Shown here: positions 26,837 to 36,889 of the stretch, in pieces | Position numbering within the stretch: the stretch's first letter is position 1 | Layout: each line of letters opens with the position of its first letter | Assembly: GCA_937936675.1 (NCBI GenBank) | Contig: CALDDL010000352.1 | Span: 5,316 to 69,315, forward strand | DNA length: 64,000 nucleotides | From: an uncultured bacterium | Lineage (GTDB): Bacteria; Bacteroidota; Ignavibacteria; Ignavibacteriales; Melioribacteraceae | Direction of reading: 5' to 3' | Made by a program: the position numbers and the translations under genes | The notes under the pieces: model-generated | The model's input: the letters and a program-made list of their open reading frames with translations, nothing else | What the model was told of the DNA's origin: nothing | Database searches by the model: none

Positions 26837-29200
26837 ATGATTAACAGCGTAAACTTAGAACTAATCTCTAAAGTAAATTCTTTAATTGAAACTGCATTGA
26901 ATGGTAAGGATTCATTTATTGATGATACTTGTAATTTCTTAGCTAATGAATTGGATCTTCAAGCCGTAGTACTATTTAAAACTATCGGTCGAGAATATTT
27001 AACTCTTGGAAGATCAACTAATGCCCGAAAAAATTATATTAAAGGTTCAAAATTTTCTTGTGACGGGTGCTCTTCCATCTCTAATCTGAATGTTCCTTTC
27101 GCTATTAATTCAGATTCTAACTGCCAATTGCAAATATCTGAATTCGTTATCTATGAGGGATGCTCTTCATTCCAAGTAGGAATTAATGAATCTATTTTAA
27201 TTAAAATTGCTAAGAAAACACCATTCTCAAATACCGATAAAGATTCATTGTACGATCTTTTAACTTTGCTAAAATCACATATCGCTATTTGGCTTAATAT
27301 AAAGGGCGGCTCTATTCAAATTAATGACCTCCCCTTTAATAAACTTGTTTTAGATTCCTCGCATGAACTTAGAAATTTAACTAATTCGATTATTGGTTTT
27401 ATTAGTTTGCTTGCAGAAGAAAATTTAGCTAACTCTAATAACGATTATCTCTCTACTATTAAAAGAAATGCCCAAACTCTTTTAATGAACATAAATGATT
27501 TATCTGATTTAGCTAAAATTGATTCGGGCACAATTTCAAAAAATGTTAAGTTATCGAATGTTTGCGAAGTAATGACCGAAGTTACTGAAATATTTAAAAA
27601 CAAATTGAAATCCGGGAATATCCAATTCAGTCTATCTTGCTCAGAATCCATAAATACAAAATTCCAATTAGAGGAACAGAAATTACGCTACATTTTAATA
27701 AATCTACTCCAATTAAATATTGTGTTGACTCAAAGAGGTGAAATAAAAATAGATGCCTCATTGACCAAGGACAATCTTATTAAAATTTCGATTTCGGATA
27801 ATGGTAAAGGAATACCTCAAGAACTATTACCAAAATTATTTGAACCATTTGCTATCACTAAAGTAGAAGAATCTAAGAGTACAACTGTATCCGGATTAAC
27901 TCTTACTCTTCTCAAAAAATATGTAGAGTCCTTAGGTGGTAATATTACGGTATCTAAATCTGAATCAGGCGGTCTTTCATTTAGTTTTACCTTGAGTTCC
28001 GGTATTACAAACAGTTCGATAGAAAATACTCTTTCTCAATTACCAAAACCTACTTTGCATAATCAAGTAATGGTAATAGAAGAAGATTATGCGACTTCTA
28101 AATTAATGAGTAATTATCTAAACAAATGGGGTTATAATCCTACTCTTGTTAATTCTGAAGAGCAAGCGCTCGCTCTAATAAATAAAGAACAATTTCTTGC
28201 GATTATTTTAGATATTGAAATTTCTTCATCTAATGGTTTGGAGCTTCTTAAGAAATTACATGAACATCCGAATTCCAAGAATATTCCTGTAATTGTTTGT
28301 TCTGTGGAACCGGAACAGCAAAAAGCATTTATGATGGGAGCGGTTGAATATTTTATTAAACCAATAAATTATAATTTCCTTGTTGAAGTACTCACTAGCT
28401 ATAAATTAAAAAAAGATTCCAATATTTTATGTGTTGATGACGATCTCCCAACTCTTAATCTCGTAAAGAAAGCAATCGAAAGCGCAGGATTTAATGCAAT
28501 AGCCGAAAATGTTTCAGCTAATGTAATGGAAATCATTAACGATTTAGATATTGATTTGGCAATAGTTGATCTTGATATGCCATCTCCTAACGGATTTGAA
28601 CTAATAAAACTAATTAAGTCAGAAAAGAAATTTACTCATCTTCCCATCATAATTTATACAGGGAAAGAGAATTATGCAGAAGACTTAAAGAGTATCGAAG
28701 GACTATTCTCTGATCTTCTCGATAAAAAATCTACTAATATCGAAGACCTTGCTGATACTATAAATATGATGATAAATCGATATGATACTCCCCCTCCAGT
28801 TGAAGATGTTATTCAAAAAGATGATAATGTAGTAAAAATTTTATTGGCTGAAGATTATAAACATAGCCAAATAATTGTAACAAGACTATTAAAGAAAAAT
28901 AATTTTGAAAATATCGTAGTTGTTGAAAATGGCGAAGCTGCTCTTGAGATGGCACAAAAAGAAACTTTCTCATTAATCTTGATGGATATGCAGATGCCGA
29001 TTATGAATGGATTTGAAGCTACCGAGAAAATAAGAAAACTTCCTGAATATAAAGACACTCCAATAATTGCTTTAACTGCATTTGCTATGAAGGGTGATCG
29101 AGAAAAATGTCTTGAATCCGGTGCTACTGATTATATTCCTAAACCGATCGATAGCAAAGACTTTATTGAAAAAGTAAAATATTATACAAACAAACTTTAG
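26837..29200 (+). CDS. Hybrid histidine kinase with three receiver domains
   Basis: The 787-residue cytosolic protein has no membrane helix. An N-terminal GAF-like sensor contains several Cys (CDGCSSISN, SNCQLQ, GCSSFQ) and might bind a cofactor. HisKA follows with the phospho-acceptor at about His176 (SSHELRN), then a HATPase domain with G1 box SDNGKGIP but a weakened N box (NLLQLNIVLT) and G2 (GLTLTLL). Three receivers come next, starting near MVIEEDYA (Asp in ILDIEIS), NILCVDDDLP (VDLDMPSP) and KILLAEDYKHS (LMDMQMPIMNG with KP at the end). The last receiver is the most canonical. No DNA-binding output domain is present, so the output is protein-protein or phosphorelay. It ends 29 bases before gltX and may be co-transcribed with it. 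Confidence 0.88.
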   Translation: MINSVNLELISKVNSLIETALNGKDSFIDDTCNFLANELDLQAVVLFKTIGREYLTLGRSTNARKNYIKGSKFSCDGCSSISNLNVPFAINSDSNCQLQISEFVIYEGCSSFQVGINESILIKIAKKTPFSNTDKDSLYDLLTLLKSHIAIWLNIKGGSIQINDLPFNKLVLDSSHELRNLTNSIIGFISLLAEENLANSNNDYLSTIKRNAQTLLMNINDLSDLAKIDSGTISKNVKLSNVCEVMTEVTEIFKNKLKSGNIQFSLSCSESINTKFQLEEQKLRYILINLLQLNIVLTQRGEIKIDASLTKDNLIKISISDNGKGIPQELLPKLFEPFAITKVEESKSTTVSGLTLTLLKKYVESLGGNITVSKSESGGLSFSFTLSSGITNSSIENTLSQLPKPTLHNQVMVIEEDYATSKLMSNYLNKWGYNPTLVNSEEQALALINKEQFLAIILDIEISSSNGLELLKKLHEHPNSKNIPVIVCSVEPEQQKAFMMGAVEYFIKPINYNFLVEVLTSYKLKKDSNILCVDDDLPTLNLVKKAIESAGFNAIAENVSANVMEIINDLDIDLAIVDLDMPSPNGFELIKLIKSEKKFTHLPIIIYTGKENYAEDLKSIEGLFSDLLDKKSTNIEDLADTINMMINRYDTPPPVEDVIQKDDNVVKILLAEDYKHSQIIVTRLLKKNNFENIVVVENGEAALEMAQKETFSLILMDMQMPIMNGFEATEKIRKLPEYKDTPIIALTAFAMKGDREKCLESGATDYIPKPIDSKDFIEKVKYYTNKL

Positions 29201-29229
29201 TTCCCCGGTTTGTTCTAGGAGAAATAATA

Positions 29230-30678
29230 ATGGAAAATATTAGGGTGAGATTTGCACCAAGTCCCACTGGCTATCTTCATGTCGGTGGACTTAGGACAGC
29301 GCTTTATAATTATCTTTTTGCAAAAAGAAACAGTGGTAAATTCATTCTTCGAATTGAAGATACCGATCAATCCCGCTATGTAGAAGGTGCAGTAGAAAAT
29401 TTAATTAATGCACTTAAATGGGCCGGATTAGAATTTGACGAAGGTCCCGATAAAGATGGTGGATTTGGTCCCTATTTTCAATCTCAAAGATTAGATATTT
29501 ATAATAAATATGCTGCTGAATTAGTCGAAAAGAAAAATGCCTACTATTGTTTTTGTACTCCGGATAGATTAACTACATTGCGAGACGAACAAAAAAGTAA
29601 AAACCTTCAGGCTAAATATGATAAACATTGCCTCTCTCTTTCAGATGCTCAAATAAAGGATAATTTAGATGCCGGTATGCCTTTTGTTATTCGCCTCAAT
29701 GTTCCAATCGGCGAAAAAATAGTTTTCAATGACATCATTAGAAATCGTGTTGAGTTTGATACTGCCACTATTGACGATCAAGTACTTATAAAAAGCGATG
29801 GTTTCCCTACCTACCATTTGGCTAATGTTATTGATGATCATTTAATGGAAATATCTCATGTTATCCGCGGTGAAGAATGGCTAAGCTCCACACCAAAACA
29901 TGTCTTGCTTTATAATTTTTTTGGTTGGGAAATACCGCTATTCGCTCATCTCCCTCTTTTGCTCAATCCTGATAAAACTAAACTTAGTAAACGTCAAGGC
30001 GATGTAGCCGTTGAAGATTACCGTGCTAAAGGTTATTCTCCAGAAGCACTTGTCAATTTTGTTGCTCTTCTCGGTTGGAATGCAGGCGATGATAAAGAAT
30101 TTTATTATATGGATGAATTGATCGAAAAGTTCTCTTTAGATAGAGTAAATAATTCAGGTGCAGTATTCGATATTCAGAAACTTAATTGGCTAAATACAGA
30201 ACATTTTAGAAAGTTGCCTAAAGATAGTCTTCTGAATCAACTTAAATCTGATATCGCAAATTCTGAATTCAATGACAAAAAATATTCTGAGGAATATCTT
30301 TCTTTAGTTATCGATTCAATGATCGAGAGAGTTGCAAGTACTAAAGAAATATTGGAGAAAAGTCCTTACTTCTTTAGCGATCCTATTAGCTACGAAGAAG
30401 AATCAAAAACAAAAAATTGGAAACCAGAAACTCCTGAATTATTGAGTGAACTTGCAAAAAGATTTTCTCTGCTTGAAGAGATTACAAATAAGCATGATTT
30501 TGAAAAACCATTAAAAGAATTAGCGGCAGAAAAAGGAATCGGTGCCGGTAAATTAATTCATCCATTGCGCCTTGCCGTTTCCGGTATGAGTACCGGACCC
30601 GGAGTCTATGATATACTTTACATCATTGGTAAAGAAAAAACTATCTCGAGAATTGAAAAAGCGGTAAAAGCTATCTAG
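29230..30678 (+). CDS. gltX: Glutamyl-tRNA synthetase
   Basis: The 482-residue class I synthetase has the HIGH-equivalent motif in [48 protein letters not shown] and the KMSKS-equivalent KLSKR near residue 251. The C-terminal anticodon-binding helical domain ends with [22 protein letters not shown] ribosome site AGGAG lies 9 bases before ATG 29230. Because glnS is also present, this enzyme need not be non-discriminating. It converges with glnS, and the two stop codons overlap in the sequence CTAG. Confidence 0.97.
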   Translation: MENIRVRFAPSPTGYLHVGGLRTALYNYLFAKRNSGKFILRIEDTDQSRYVEGAVENLINALKWAGLEFDEGPDKDGGFGPYFQSQRLDIYNKYAAELVEKKNAYYCFCTPDRLTTLRDEQKSKNLQAKYDKHCLSLSDAQIKDNLDAGMPFVIRLNVPIGEKIVFNDIIRNRVEFDTATIDDQVLIKSDGFPTYHLANVIDDHLMEISHVIRGEEWLSSTPKHVLLYNFFGWEIPLFAHLPLLLNPDKTKLSKRQGDVAVEDYRAKGYSPEALVNFVALLGWNAGDDKEFYYMDELIEKFSLDRVNNSGAVFDIQKLNWLNTEHFRKLPKDSLLNQLKSDIANSEFNDKKYSEEYLSLVIDSMIERVASTKEILEKSPYFFSDPISYEEESKTKNWKPETPELLSELAKRFSLLEEITNKHDFEKPLKELAAEKGIGAGKLIHPLRLAVSGMSTGPGVYDILYIIGKEKTISRIEKAVKAI

Positions 30679-30695
30679 CTTTTACCCTCTTTTTT
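30663..30695. terminator. Bidirectional terminator shared by gltX and glnS, built from coding sequence
   Basis: GGTAAAAGCTA (30663-30673) and TAGCTTTTACC (30676-30686) are perfect 11-base inverted repeats with only TC between, so the two inner pairs probably open. On the plus strand CTCTTTTTT follows; on the minus strand GCTTTTT follows. Both stop codons sit inside the hairpin. Confidence 0.8.
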
Positions 30696-32366
30696 CGTCC
30701 AACTATCTCTTAAAGTAACTGTCCTATTAAAAACTAATTTTTGTCCTGAACTGTATTTTGAATCGACACAAAAATATCCCGTTCGTTCAAATTGGTAATG
30801 TTCACCAACTTTGGCATCCTTTAATGAAGGCTCTAGTTTTGCCCCTTCAAGAACTACTAATGAATTAGGATTTAATAATTCCAAATAATCTTTATCTTTT
30901 TCAGAGGCAGGATCTTCCACATTGAATAGTCTATCGTATAAACGAATCTCTGCATCAATTGCATGACCGGCAGATACCCAATGAATTGTACCTTTAACTT
31001 TTTTTGTCGAAGTGCCTACTCCACTCTTGGTATCTATATCATAAGTGCAATGTAACTCTATTACTTTCCCCGATTCGTCCTTAATGACTTCTTCGCATTT
31101 TATTATATAAGCGTAACGCAATCTAACTTCACCGCCCGGTACTAGTCGATGGAATCCTTTTGGTGGGACTTCCATAAAGTCAGTTGATTCAATATATAAT
31201 TCATTTGAAAAAGGTAAAATTCTTTTTCCTGCATTCGGGTCTTCCGGATTATTAATTGCTTCTAATTCTTCTATCTGATCTTTTGGATAATTTGTTAAAA
31301 CCACTTTGATCGGAGCCAGCACACCCATTACACGATTTGCTTTTTTATTCAGGTCTTCTCTCACAGCAAATTCGAGTAGCGCTATATCTGTCATCGCATC
31401 TCTCTTTGCCACACCTACGATCTCTGCAAAATTGATAACTGAATCAGCCGAATAACCTCTCCTTCTTAATCCTGAAATGGTTGGCATTCTTGGATCGTCC
31501 CATCCATCAACATATTTTTCTTGAACTAACTGCAAAAGTTTCCTTTTGCTCATTACTGTGTAACTTAAATTCAATCGTGCAAATTCGATCTGCTGTGGAT
31601 GATAAACTTCGAGTGAATCCAAAAACCAATCATATAACGGTCTGTGATTTTCAAATTCCAAAGTACAAATTGAATGAGTGATTCCTTCGATAGAATCTTC
31701 AATTCCATGCGCCCAATCGTAAGTAGGGTAAATGCACCATTTATTTCCTTGTCTGTGATGCTCCTCATGAACAATACGGTACATAATCGGGTCGCGTAAA
31801 TTAATATTAGGAGAAGCCATATCAATTTTTGCTCTTAATGTTTTAGAACCATTTGGAAATTCACCATTTTTCATTCTTGTTAGTAAGTCCAAATTCTCTT
31901 CTATGCTTCTGCCTCTGAATGGTGAATCAATACCGGGAACAGTCAACGTACCTCTATTTGCTCTAATCTCATCTGCATTCAAATCACATACATAAGCCTT
32001 GCCCTTTTTAATTAGTGCCACTGCATAATCATACATTTGCTGGAAATAATCGGAAGCGAAAAGAATTCTATCTTCAAAATCGGCTTTCAGCCATTTTACA
32101 TCTTCTACAATAGAATCAACATATTCCTGTTCTTCTTTGCTCGGATTAGTATCATCGAATCGAAGATTGAATTTTCCATTATAGTCGCGTGCAATACCGT
32201 AATTTAAGCAGATCGATTTTGCATGTCCGATATGGAGATATCCATTTGGTTCGGGAGGGAAACGTGTATGTACCTTATTCCCCCATTTATCTGTTCTATT
32301 ATCATTATCAATTATTTCATAAATGAAATTTTTGGATTTGTTAGATTTGTTTAAATCATTTTCCAT
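30675..32366 (-). CDS. glnS: Glutaminyl-tRNA synthetase
   Basis: The 563-residue protein is a canonical Gln[22 protein letters not shown] (HIGH at 45-48), [47 protein letters not shown], and KMSKS-equivalent VMSKRKL near residue 272. Two C-terminal beta-barrel domains bind the anticodon. It charges tRNA-Gln directly, so the transamidation route is not needed for Gln. It is transcribed towards gltX and shares the terminator hairpin. Confidence 0.97.
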   Translation of the reverse strand: MENDLNKSNKSKNFIYEIIDNDNRTDKWGNKVHTRFPPEPNGYLHIGHAKSICLNYGIARDYNGKFNLRFDDTNPSKEEQEYVDSIVEDVKWLKADFEDRILFASDYFQQMYDYAVALIKKGKAYVCDLNADEIRANRGTLTVPGIDSPFRGRSIEENLDLLTRMKNGEFPNGSKTLRAKIDMASPNINLRDPIMYRIVHEEHHRQGNKWCIYPTYDWAHGIEDSIEGITHSICTLEFENHRPLYDWFLDSLEVYHPQQIEFARLNLSYTVMSKRKLLQLVQEKYVDGWDDPRMPTISGLRRRGYSADSVINFAEIVGVAKRDAMTDIALLEFAVREDLNKKANRVMGVLAPIKVVLTNYPKDQIEELEAINNPEDPNAGKRILPFSNELYIESTDFMEVPPKGFHRLVPGGEVRLRYAYIIKCEEVIKDESGKVIELHCTYDIDTKSGVGTSTKKVKGTIHWVSAGHAIDAEIRLYDRLFNVEDPASEKDKDYLELLNPNSLVVLEGAKLEPSLKDAKVGEHYQFERTGYFCVDSKYSSGQKLVFNRTVTLRDSWTKKEGKS

Positions 32367-32536
32367 ATTATACCAAGCAATAAATTTTTAATTCACAAAT
32401 TTACACAAATAGAGAACGCCCCTCAAATATATTAACGGAAAAGAATGAAAATATATTGATAAGATGAAACAATACTTGAATTTTGAGTTGTAGAAGTATA
32501 TCTTTTATGTTCAATTTTGAAATAAAAGATACTAAT

Positions 32537-32622
32537 GCCGGAGTGGCGGAATTGGTAGACGCGCTGGACTCAAAATCCAGTGAGGCTCAAACTTCGTGCC
32601 GGTTCGAGTCCGGCCTTCGGTA
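32537..32622 (+). tRNA. tRNA-Leu (anticodon CAA)
   Basis: The 86-base class II tRNA has acceptor GCCGGAG pairing with CTTCGGT, a D-arm with GGCGGAATTGGTAGAC, anticodon stem CTGGA/TCCAG enclosing CTCAAAA (anticodon CAA), a variable arm (positions about 32581-32596) and T-arm GCCGG-TTCGAGT-CCGGC. Discriminator A is at 32622, and CCA is not encoded. A terminator follows after 13 bases, so this is a single-gene transcript. Confidence 0.96.
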
Positions 32623-32635
32623 CATTATCCATTAT

Positions 32636-32660
32636 AAGCCCTGTTAATCAGGGCTTTTCT
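32636..32660 (+). terminator. Rho-independent terminator after tRNA-Leu(CAA)
   Basis: AAGCCCTG (32636-32643) pairs perfectly with CAGGGCTT (32649-32656) across TTAAT and is followed by TTTTCTGTCTTT-type sequence. The position directly behind the tRNA supports it. Confidence 0.88.
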
Positions 32661-32922
32661 GTCTTTAAACCCTTTATTCCCTCTGTGATTACTCAAATAT
32701 TTTATTTGTTTGACAGTAATAATTTTGAAATATGAGATAATTCCTATGAATTTTCTAAAAAACAATATTCAAAATAATTACAATGTCTCAACTAATGAAA
32801 CTTCTATTTATTCAATAAAATCAGATGAGAAATTTTTCCGCTTTAATGAAACCAAGAACATTTTTGTTTTAAAAAGGTTTCATCTAAAAATTAGAAATAA
32901 ATGCGAATTATTTTATGCCTAT
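32661..32922. other. Non-coding AT-rich spacer before the toxin-antitoxin operon
   Basis: There is no convincing gene in this stretch. An 83-codon open frame (32710-32961) runs through it but has low-complexity Lys/Asn/Phe/Tyr composition, no ribosome site and reads into the operator. The spacer probably holds the toxin-antitoxin promoter at its right end. I see no integrase, repeat or attachment site. Confidence 0.5.
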
Positions 32923-32973
32923 TTATACACTTGTTTTTACACATTTATTTACACATATTAGTGTGTAAATAAA
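32923..32973 (+). promoter_or_regulatory. Operator array of the MazEF-like operon
   Basis: A perfect 12-base inverted repeat, TTTATTTACACA (32944-32955) and TGTGTAAATAAA (32962-32973), is separated by six bases. The half-site core TACAC is repeated at exactly 12-base steps (32926, 32938, 32950), so three direct half-sites precede the inverted one. The array ends 17 bases before the antitoxin ATG. Ribbon-helix-helix antitoxins typically bind such tandem sites to autoregulate; binding here is inferred. Confidence 0.75.
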
Positions 32974-32990
32974 TAATTAGTGAAATTAAT

Positions 32991-33245
32991 ATGTCAATTA
33001 TAGAGTCAAAAAATAAAAAGGAAAGATTAAGTTTTTTCATAAATAGAGAATTATCTCATAAAGTTAATCGAATTTCAAAGAGAACAAAATTATCTATAAG
33101 TGAAATTGGAAGAAACGCTTTACAAAATTATATTGAACAAATTGAGAAAGAAGAATTAGATAAAGAACTTGAAGAAGGGTATATTGCCAATAACGCTTAC
33201 TACAAAAAATCTCAAGATGAGTGGAAATATGCAGATAAAGAATAA
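32991..33245 (+). CDS. Ribbon-helix-helix antitoxin (MazE/ParD-like)
   Basis: The 84-residue protein has an N-terminal RHH pattern: beta strand ERLSFFINRELSHKV, then helices RISKRTKLSISEIGRNALQNYIEQI. A Glu/Lys-rich acidic tail (EKEELDKELEEGYI...) should wrap the toxin. The DNA-binding end faces an upstream operator array with matching symmetry. The stop overlaps the toxin start by 17 bases. The family name is tentative because RHH antitoxins pair with several toxins; the partner here is MazF-like. Confidence 0.8.
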   Translation: MSIIESKNKKERLSFFINRELSHKVNRISKRTKLSISEIGRNALQNYIEQIEKEELDKELEEGYIANNAYYKKSQDEWKYADKE

Positions 33246-33609
33246 TTCTGGGATTGAGTACCCACTAATTCGAGGCGATGTATATCTTGTAAATCTCGAC
33301 CCTATTATTGGCAGTGAAATTGGTAAATCCAGACCTGCTGTAATTATTCAGAACAATGTAGGGAATAAATTTAGTCCCGTAGTTATTATTGCACCTATAT
33401 CAAGTTTAAAGGAAATAACTAAGTTACTTCCAATAATGGTATTATTAAAAAAAGGTAAGTGTGGACTTCAGGAAGACAGCTATATTGACTGCGGTCAGAT
33501 AAGAACTGTTGATAAAGAATTAAGACTTATCACAAAATTTGGCTCTCTATCAAAACAGGAAATTTTAAAACTGGATAGAGCGTTAAAAATCTCTCTTTCC
33601 CTAGAATAA
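33229..33609 (+). CDS. MazF/PemK-family toxin (endoribonuclease)
   Basis: The 126-residue protein begins with the family opening IRGDVYLVNLDPIIGSEIGKSRPAVIIQN (conserved Arg and Gly-Lys-x-RP), followed by SPVVIIAPISSL (Thr/Ser of the active site) and a C-terminal SYIDCGQIRTVDKELRL segment. MazF toxins cut mRNA at short motifs. ATG 33229 is chosen because GTGGA lies just upstream and the protein length is typical. A longer frame from 33169 would add 20 unrelated residues inside the antitoxin gene; ATG 33217 is an alternative. Overlap with the antitoxin gives coupled translation. Confidence 0.88.
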   Translation: MQIKNNSGIEYPLIRGDVYLVNLDPIIGSEIGKSRPAVIIQNNVGNKFSPVVIIAPISSLKEITKLLPIMVLLKKGKCGLQEDSYIDCGQIRTVDKELRLITKFGSLSKQEILKLDRALKISLSLE

Positions 33610-33626
33610 CGGAATGTTGTAGTTTT

Positions 33627-34805
33627 TTATTTTCTGTGATATGCGATATTTGAGCCCACCCAAGTTTTGCCTTTATTAAAATCCACTCCCATCATTTCAC
33701 CTTTACTCGTGCGAACTAAATTATTAACAAGTATTGGCACTTTGTCCCATAAATACATCAATCTAATTTCCACTTTCGAGTATCCATTAGGAGTTTTTAT
33801 CAAAGGTGCATAATTTATTTTTTTCTGTATTATAAAATTTTCTTTATCGGGAATAGCTTCAATATCGTCTTTTGTGATATTTACTTTCACTCCGCTTCCG
33901 GCAAAGGAATAGAGTGGCTTCAAAACAAATTCTCTGATATCATGTTTCTCAATATCAAATTCATTTAGGAAATATGTCTCTGGAACACAATCATATTTTA
34001 ATTGCGGCAAGGAATATTTTGAAATTCTATAAAACCAATTTGGGTGAGCCACCCATTCGATATCATACTCTTTCTTAAAATCTATTTCGTACTTGATATC
34101 TGTTCTTTTTAGTTCATCAAATATTACGCGGTTATAAATTCTTTCAATTAAAGTCTTCTTTCCATCTTTCAAATAATAAAGTTTTCTGCCTTCGACAATA
34201 ATCTCGGATATACACACTGGCTCGATTCCAATCAATTCCTTTGTCATCAAAAAATCGATCCTTGTCTTTTGTTGATTCGGAGTAATTTCTAAAAGTATTA
34301 CATTCTCGGGAGATGAATTGCCTAAAACAATCTTGCGGAAAGCATCAATATAAGACTCAAAATTATAGCCATTAAAATAAGAATCATACCCTTCTTCGAC
34401 ACCCCATTCTTCCCTATTGATTTTATCGACTAATGTCTGGAAACAATAAAGAGATGGAAATCCCTGTAATTCAATTAACATTGGTTTATATGAGCCATCT
34501 GCATCAATTGTAACCGCGAAATCTATTTGAAGAAATTGTGGATGATCGGATTTCCCCGGGACAAAATAATCTTCCGGTACTGCCTTAATGGAATTCTTAA
34601 GAAATTCATTATCTGTTAAATGCCGAGCAATTTTATCGCCACTTTCGATTAATTTTTCCGTCAGTTCATCCGAAAGATAAAGTGGTGTTTCACATAAACG
34701 AAAATCTTCAATATTATCTGTTACCTGCCAAATTTTTCTTAAATATTCCGAATATTGCTCACTTGAAAACTGACGGTTAAATTTTTCTCTTATCTCCGGA
34801 ATCAT
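33627..34805 (-). CDS. ATP-grasp-like ligase (glutathionylspermidine synthase-like), last gene of an amide-ligase cluster
   Basis: The 392-residue protein has no close named relative that I recognise. The C-terminal half reads like an ATP-grasp: FVLKPLYSFAGSGVKVNI (Lys and glycine-rich loop), NFIIQKKINYAPL (hinge), VEIRLMYLW and NNLVRTSKGEMMGVDFNKGKTWVGSN (metal/phosphate residues). The N-terminal part holds PQFLQIDFAVTIDADGSYKPMLIELQGFPSLYCFQ, which resembles the acceptor-binding half of circularly permuted ATP-grasp enzymes. It follows the GCS2-type ligase gene with no gap, so it is likely part of the same pathway. The product is unknown. Confidence 0.6.
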   Translation of the reverse strand: MIPEIREKFNRQFSSEQYSEYLRKIWQVTDNIEDFRLCETPLYLSDELTEKLIESGDKIARHLTDNEFLKNSIKAVPEDYFVPGKSDHPQFLQIDFAVTIDADGSYKPMLIELQGFPSLYCFQTLVDKINREEWGVEEGYDSYFNGYNFESYIDAFRKIVLGNSSPENVILLEITPNQQKTRIDFLMTKELIGIEPVCISEIIVEGRKLYYLKDGKKTLIERIYNRVIFDELKRTDIKYEIDFKKEYDIEWVAHPNWFYRISKYSLPQLKYDCVPETYFLNEFDIEKHDIREFVLKPLYSFAGSGVKVNITKDDIEAIPDKENFIIQKKINYAPLIKTPNGYSKVEIRLMYLWDKVPILVNNLVRTSKGEMMGVDFNKGKTWVGSNIAYHRK

Positions 34806-35918
34806 CTATAAATTCAATCCTTGATTAGTCTGCTGAATAATATAATCAACCACTTTCCTTAAATCTCCGGTTTTTTCAAATACATCCAATTGCCTTTTAG
34901 CACCGGTTTTCATCTTAATCATTTCATGAATATAATTTATCTCTTCTCTGCTTCCAAGTTCATCAATCACTTCATCTACAAATTCAAGTAATTCATAAAT
35001 CAATGATATAGTATCGACTTCAGCCGATTTCCCGAAATCGATCATCTTTCCTTCGAGTCCATATCTAGCAGCTCGCCACTTATTTTCATTTATTAAAATT
35101 CTTCTATATAACCTAAAACCAAGATTTTTCTTTAAGAGTTTATGAAGCTTTGCAACCACGGCTTGAATCATTGCTGCAATAGCAATAGTCTCATCGACTA
35201 ACATCGGAATATCACATATTCTAATTTCCAAAGTCGGATAAAAAGGATGAGGTCTTACATCCCACCAGATTTTTTTTGCATTATCGATACAACCTGTTTT
35301 AATTAGCAGATCAACATAGGAATCAAATTCACCTCTACTGTTAAAGTGATCGGGAATTCCGGTTCTTGGAAAACGATCAAATATCTTAGCACGATACGAT
35401 TTGAAACCCGTATTCCTCCCTTTCCAGAATGGTGAACTTGTAGAAAGAGCAAATATATGCGGAAGAAAATATCTTACGGCATTCATTATATGAATCATAT
35501 CTTCTTTATTATCAAGTCCAACATGAACATGAAGACCAAAGATCAAATTAGCACGCGCTACCTGCTGCATATCTTCTACTACACTATGATAGCGAGGATG
35601 ATTTGTGATACTCTGATCTTCCCATTTAGAGAATGGATGAGTTCCGGCTGCCGCAATCTCTAATCCTTGCGCTCTTGCTATCTTAGCTAAGCTAGAACGG
35701 AGCTTTACGACTTCTAATCGTGCTTCTTTAATATTCCCGCATACATTAGAGCCGACTTCCACAACGGATTGATGCATCTCTGCCTTAACCTGTTCTTGAA
35801 GAATCATCTTTCCTTCGTCAAGAATCTGTTGAATATGCGATTTTAATTCGCGTGTAACGGGATCTATAATTTGAAATTCTTCTTCAATTCCAATCGAGAA
35901 TAGTTTATCATCTGCCAT
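34806..35918 (-). CDS. Carboxylate-amine ligase of the GCS2/YbdK family
   Basis: The 370-residue enzyme has the glutamate-cysteine ligase 2 signature: SIGIEEEFQIID at the N-terminus (metal-binding Glu), HQSVVEVGSNVCGNIKEA, AAAGTHPFSKW, FGLHVHVGLDNKEDMI, WWDVRPHPFYPTLEIRICD and ENKWRAARYGLEGKMID. Members form a gamma-glutamyl or similar amide bond with ATP; YbdK itself has weak glutamate-cysteine ligase activity. No glutathione synthetase (gshB) is adjacent; two ATP-grasp genes flank it instead, which argues for a different small peptide or capped amino acid. It starts 8 bases after the RimK-like gene. Confidence 0.88.
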   Translation of the reverse strand: MADDKLFSIGIEEEFQIIDPVTRELKSHIQQILDEGKMILQEQVKAEMHQSVVEVGSNVCGNIKEARLEVVKLRSSLAKIARAQGLEIAAAGTHPFSKWEDQSITNHPRYHSVVEDMQQVARANLIFGLHVHVGLDNKEDMIHIMNAVRYFLPHIFALSTSSPFWKGRNTGFKSYRAKIFDRFPRTGIPDHFNSRGEFDSYVDLLIKTGCIDNAKKIWWDVRPHPFYPTLEIRICDIPMLVDETIAIAAMIQAVVAKLHKLLKKNLGFRLYRRILINENKWRAARYGLEGKMIDFGKSAEVDTISLIYELLEFVDEVIDELGSREEINYIHEMIKMKTGAKRQLDVFEKTGDLRKVVDYIIQQTNQGLNL

Positions 35919-35926
35919 AATGCTCC

Positions 35927-36889
35927 CTACTTAAAGGATTTGTCATTTACAAAGGAATTAATAAACGTTCCCCAAGTAAGATTATTCTTACCCGGTTTAT
36001 GTTCTTTGGCTTTTCTAATCGCCATCTTTGCCGCTGCATTTACCACCCAATTAAAATTCTCTTCACCCACCGAATAAATATCGGCATCTGGTGCCGGATT
36101 GCAAAAATCGATTGCATAAGGAACGCCGTCTCTTATGGCAAATTCTACAGTATTAAAATCATATCCTAAAGCAGTATTGAGCTTCAATACATATTCTTCA
36201 ATAAGATTATACATCTTCTTCTCTATCGGTTTTGGATTCTGAACATAGCGAAGATGATGCGGCTGTCTTGGGTCATAAGCCATGATCCTTACATCTCTTC
36301 CATCGATGCAATAACATCTATAATAATCTGTAAAATCGATCTCTTCTTGAAGCATCATAACTAATGTACCCGTTTCTGCATAAGCAGTAAAAAACTCTTC
36401 TTCATTATGGAGTTTATAAACATTTTTCCATCCTCCGCCCGCATAAGGTTTGAAAAATGCCGGAAATCCGATATACTTAAATATCCCGTCCCAATCCAAA
36501 GGATATTCTAAATTTCTCATCGATTTCTCATTAGTATCAGGTGGATGATTTTTAGAAGGAAGTAGAACTGTCTTAGGGACAGGGACACCAATTTTTACTG
36601 CTAGTGCATTATTAAAAAACTTCTCGTCCGCACTCCACCAGAATGGATTATTTATTACAGCAGTACCTGATATCGCTGCGTTTTTTAGGACTGCTCTATA
36701 AAAAGGAATATCCTGAGATATACGATCAATAATAACATCATAAGAAAGTGGTTCACCTTGAATTATTTTATTAAGCTGAACAAATTCTGCGCTAATCCCC
36801 GCTTCATTCATAGAATTTATTTTTTCTACAAACGCAGGAGGGAATGTATTTTCTTGCCCGAATAAAATACCGATCTTTTTCATATTCAC
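35927..36889 (-). CDS. RimK-type ATP-grasp ligase
   Basis: The 320-residue protein starts with a Rossmann-like KKIGILFGQENTFPPAFVEKIN domain, followed by NPFWWSADEKFFNNALAVKIGVPVPKTVLLP (central domain) and the ATP-grasp lid FPAFFKPYAGGGWKNVYKL (Lys and glycine loop). Mg ligands lie near NTVEFAIRDGVPYAIDFCNPAPDADI (Glu, Asn). These are the features of carboxylate-amine/thiol ligases such as RimK, GshB and D-Ala ligase. The acceptor and donor are unknown. It is co-transcribed with the esterase gene (no gap) and the GCS2-type ligase gene. Confidence 0.8.
   Translation of the reverse strand: MNMKKIGILFGQENTFPPAFVEKINSMNEAGISAEFVQLNKIIQGEPLSYDVIIDRISQDIPFYRAVLKNAAISGTAVINNPFWWSADEKFFNNALAVKIGVPVPKTVLLPSKNHPPDTNEKSMRNLEYPLDWDGIFKYIGFPAFFKPYAGGGWKNVYKLHNEEEFFTAYAETGTLVMMLQEEIDFTDYYRCYCIDGRDVRIMAYDPRQPHHLRYVQNPKPIEKKMYNLIEEYVLKLNTALGYDFNTVEFAIRDGVPYAIDFCNPAPDADIYSVGEENFNWVVNAAAKMAIRKAKEHKPGKNNLTWGTFINSFVNDKSFK

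Noticed and set aside
32710..32961. 83-codon open frame upstream of the antitoxin
   Set aside because: Low-complexity AT-driven composition, no ribosome site, and it reads into the operator array; treated as non-coding.
32537..33609. Integrated genomic island at tRNA-Leu(CAA) carrying the MazEF-like genes
   Set aside because: No integrase, no direct repeat of the tRNA 3' end, and the next genes look chromosomal.
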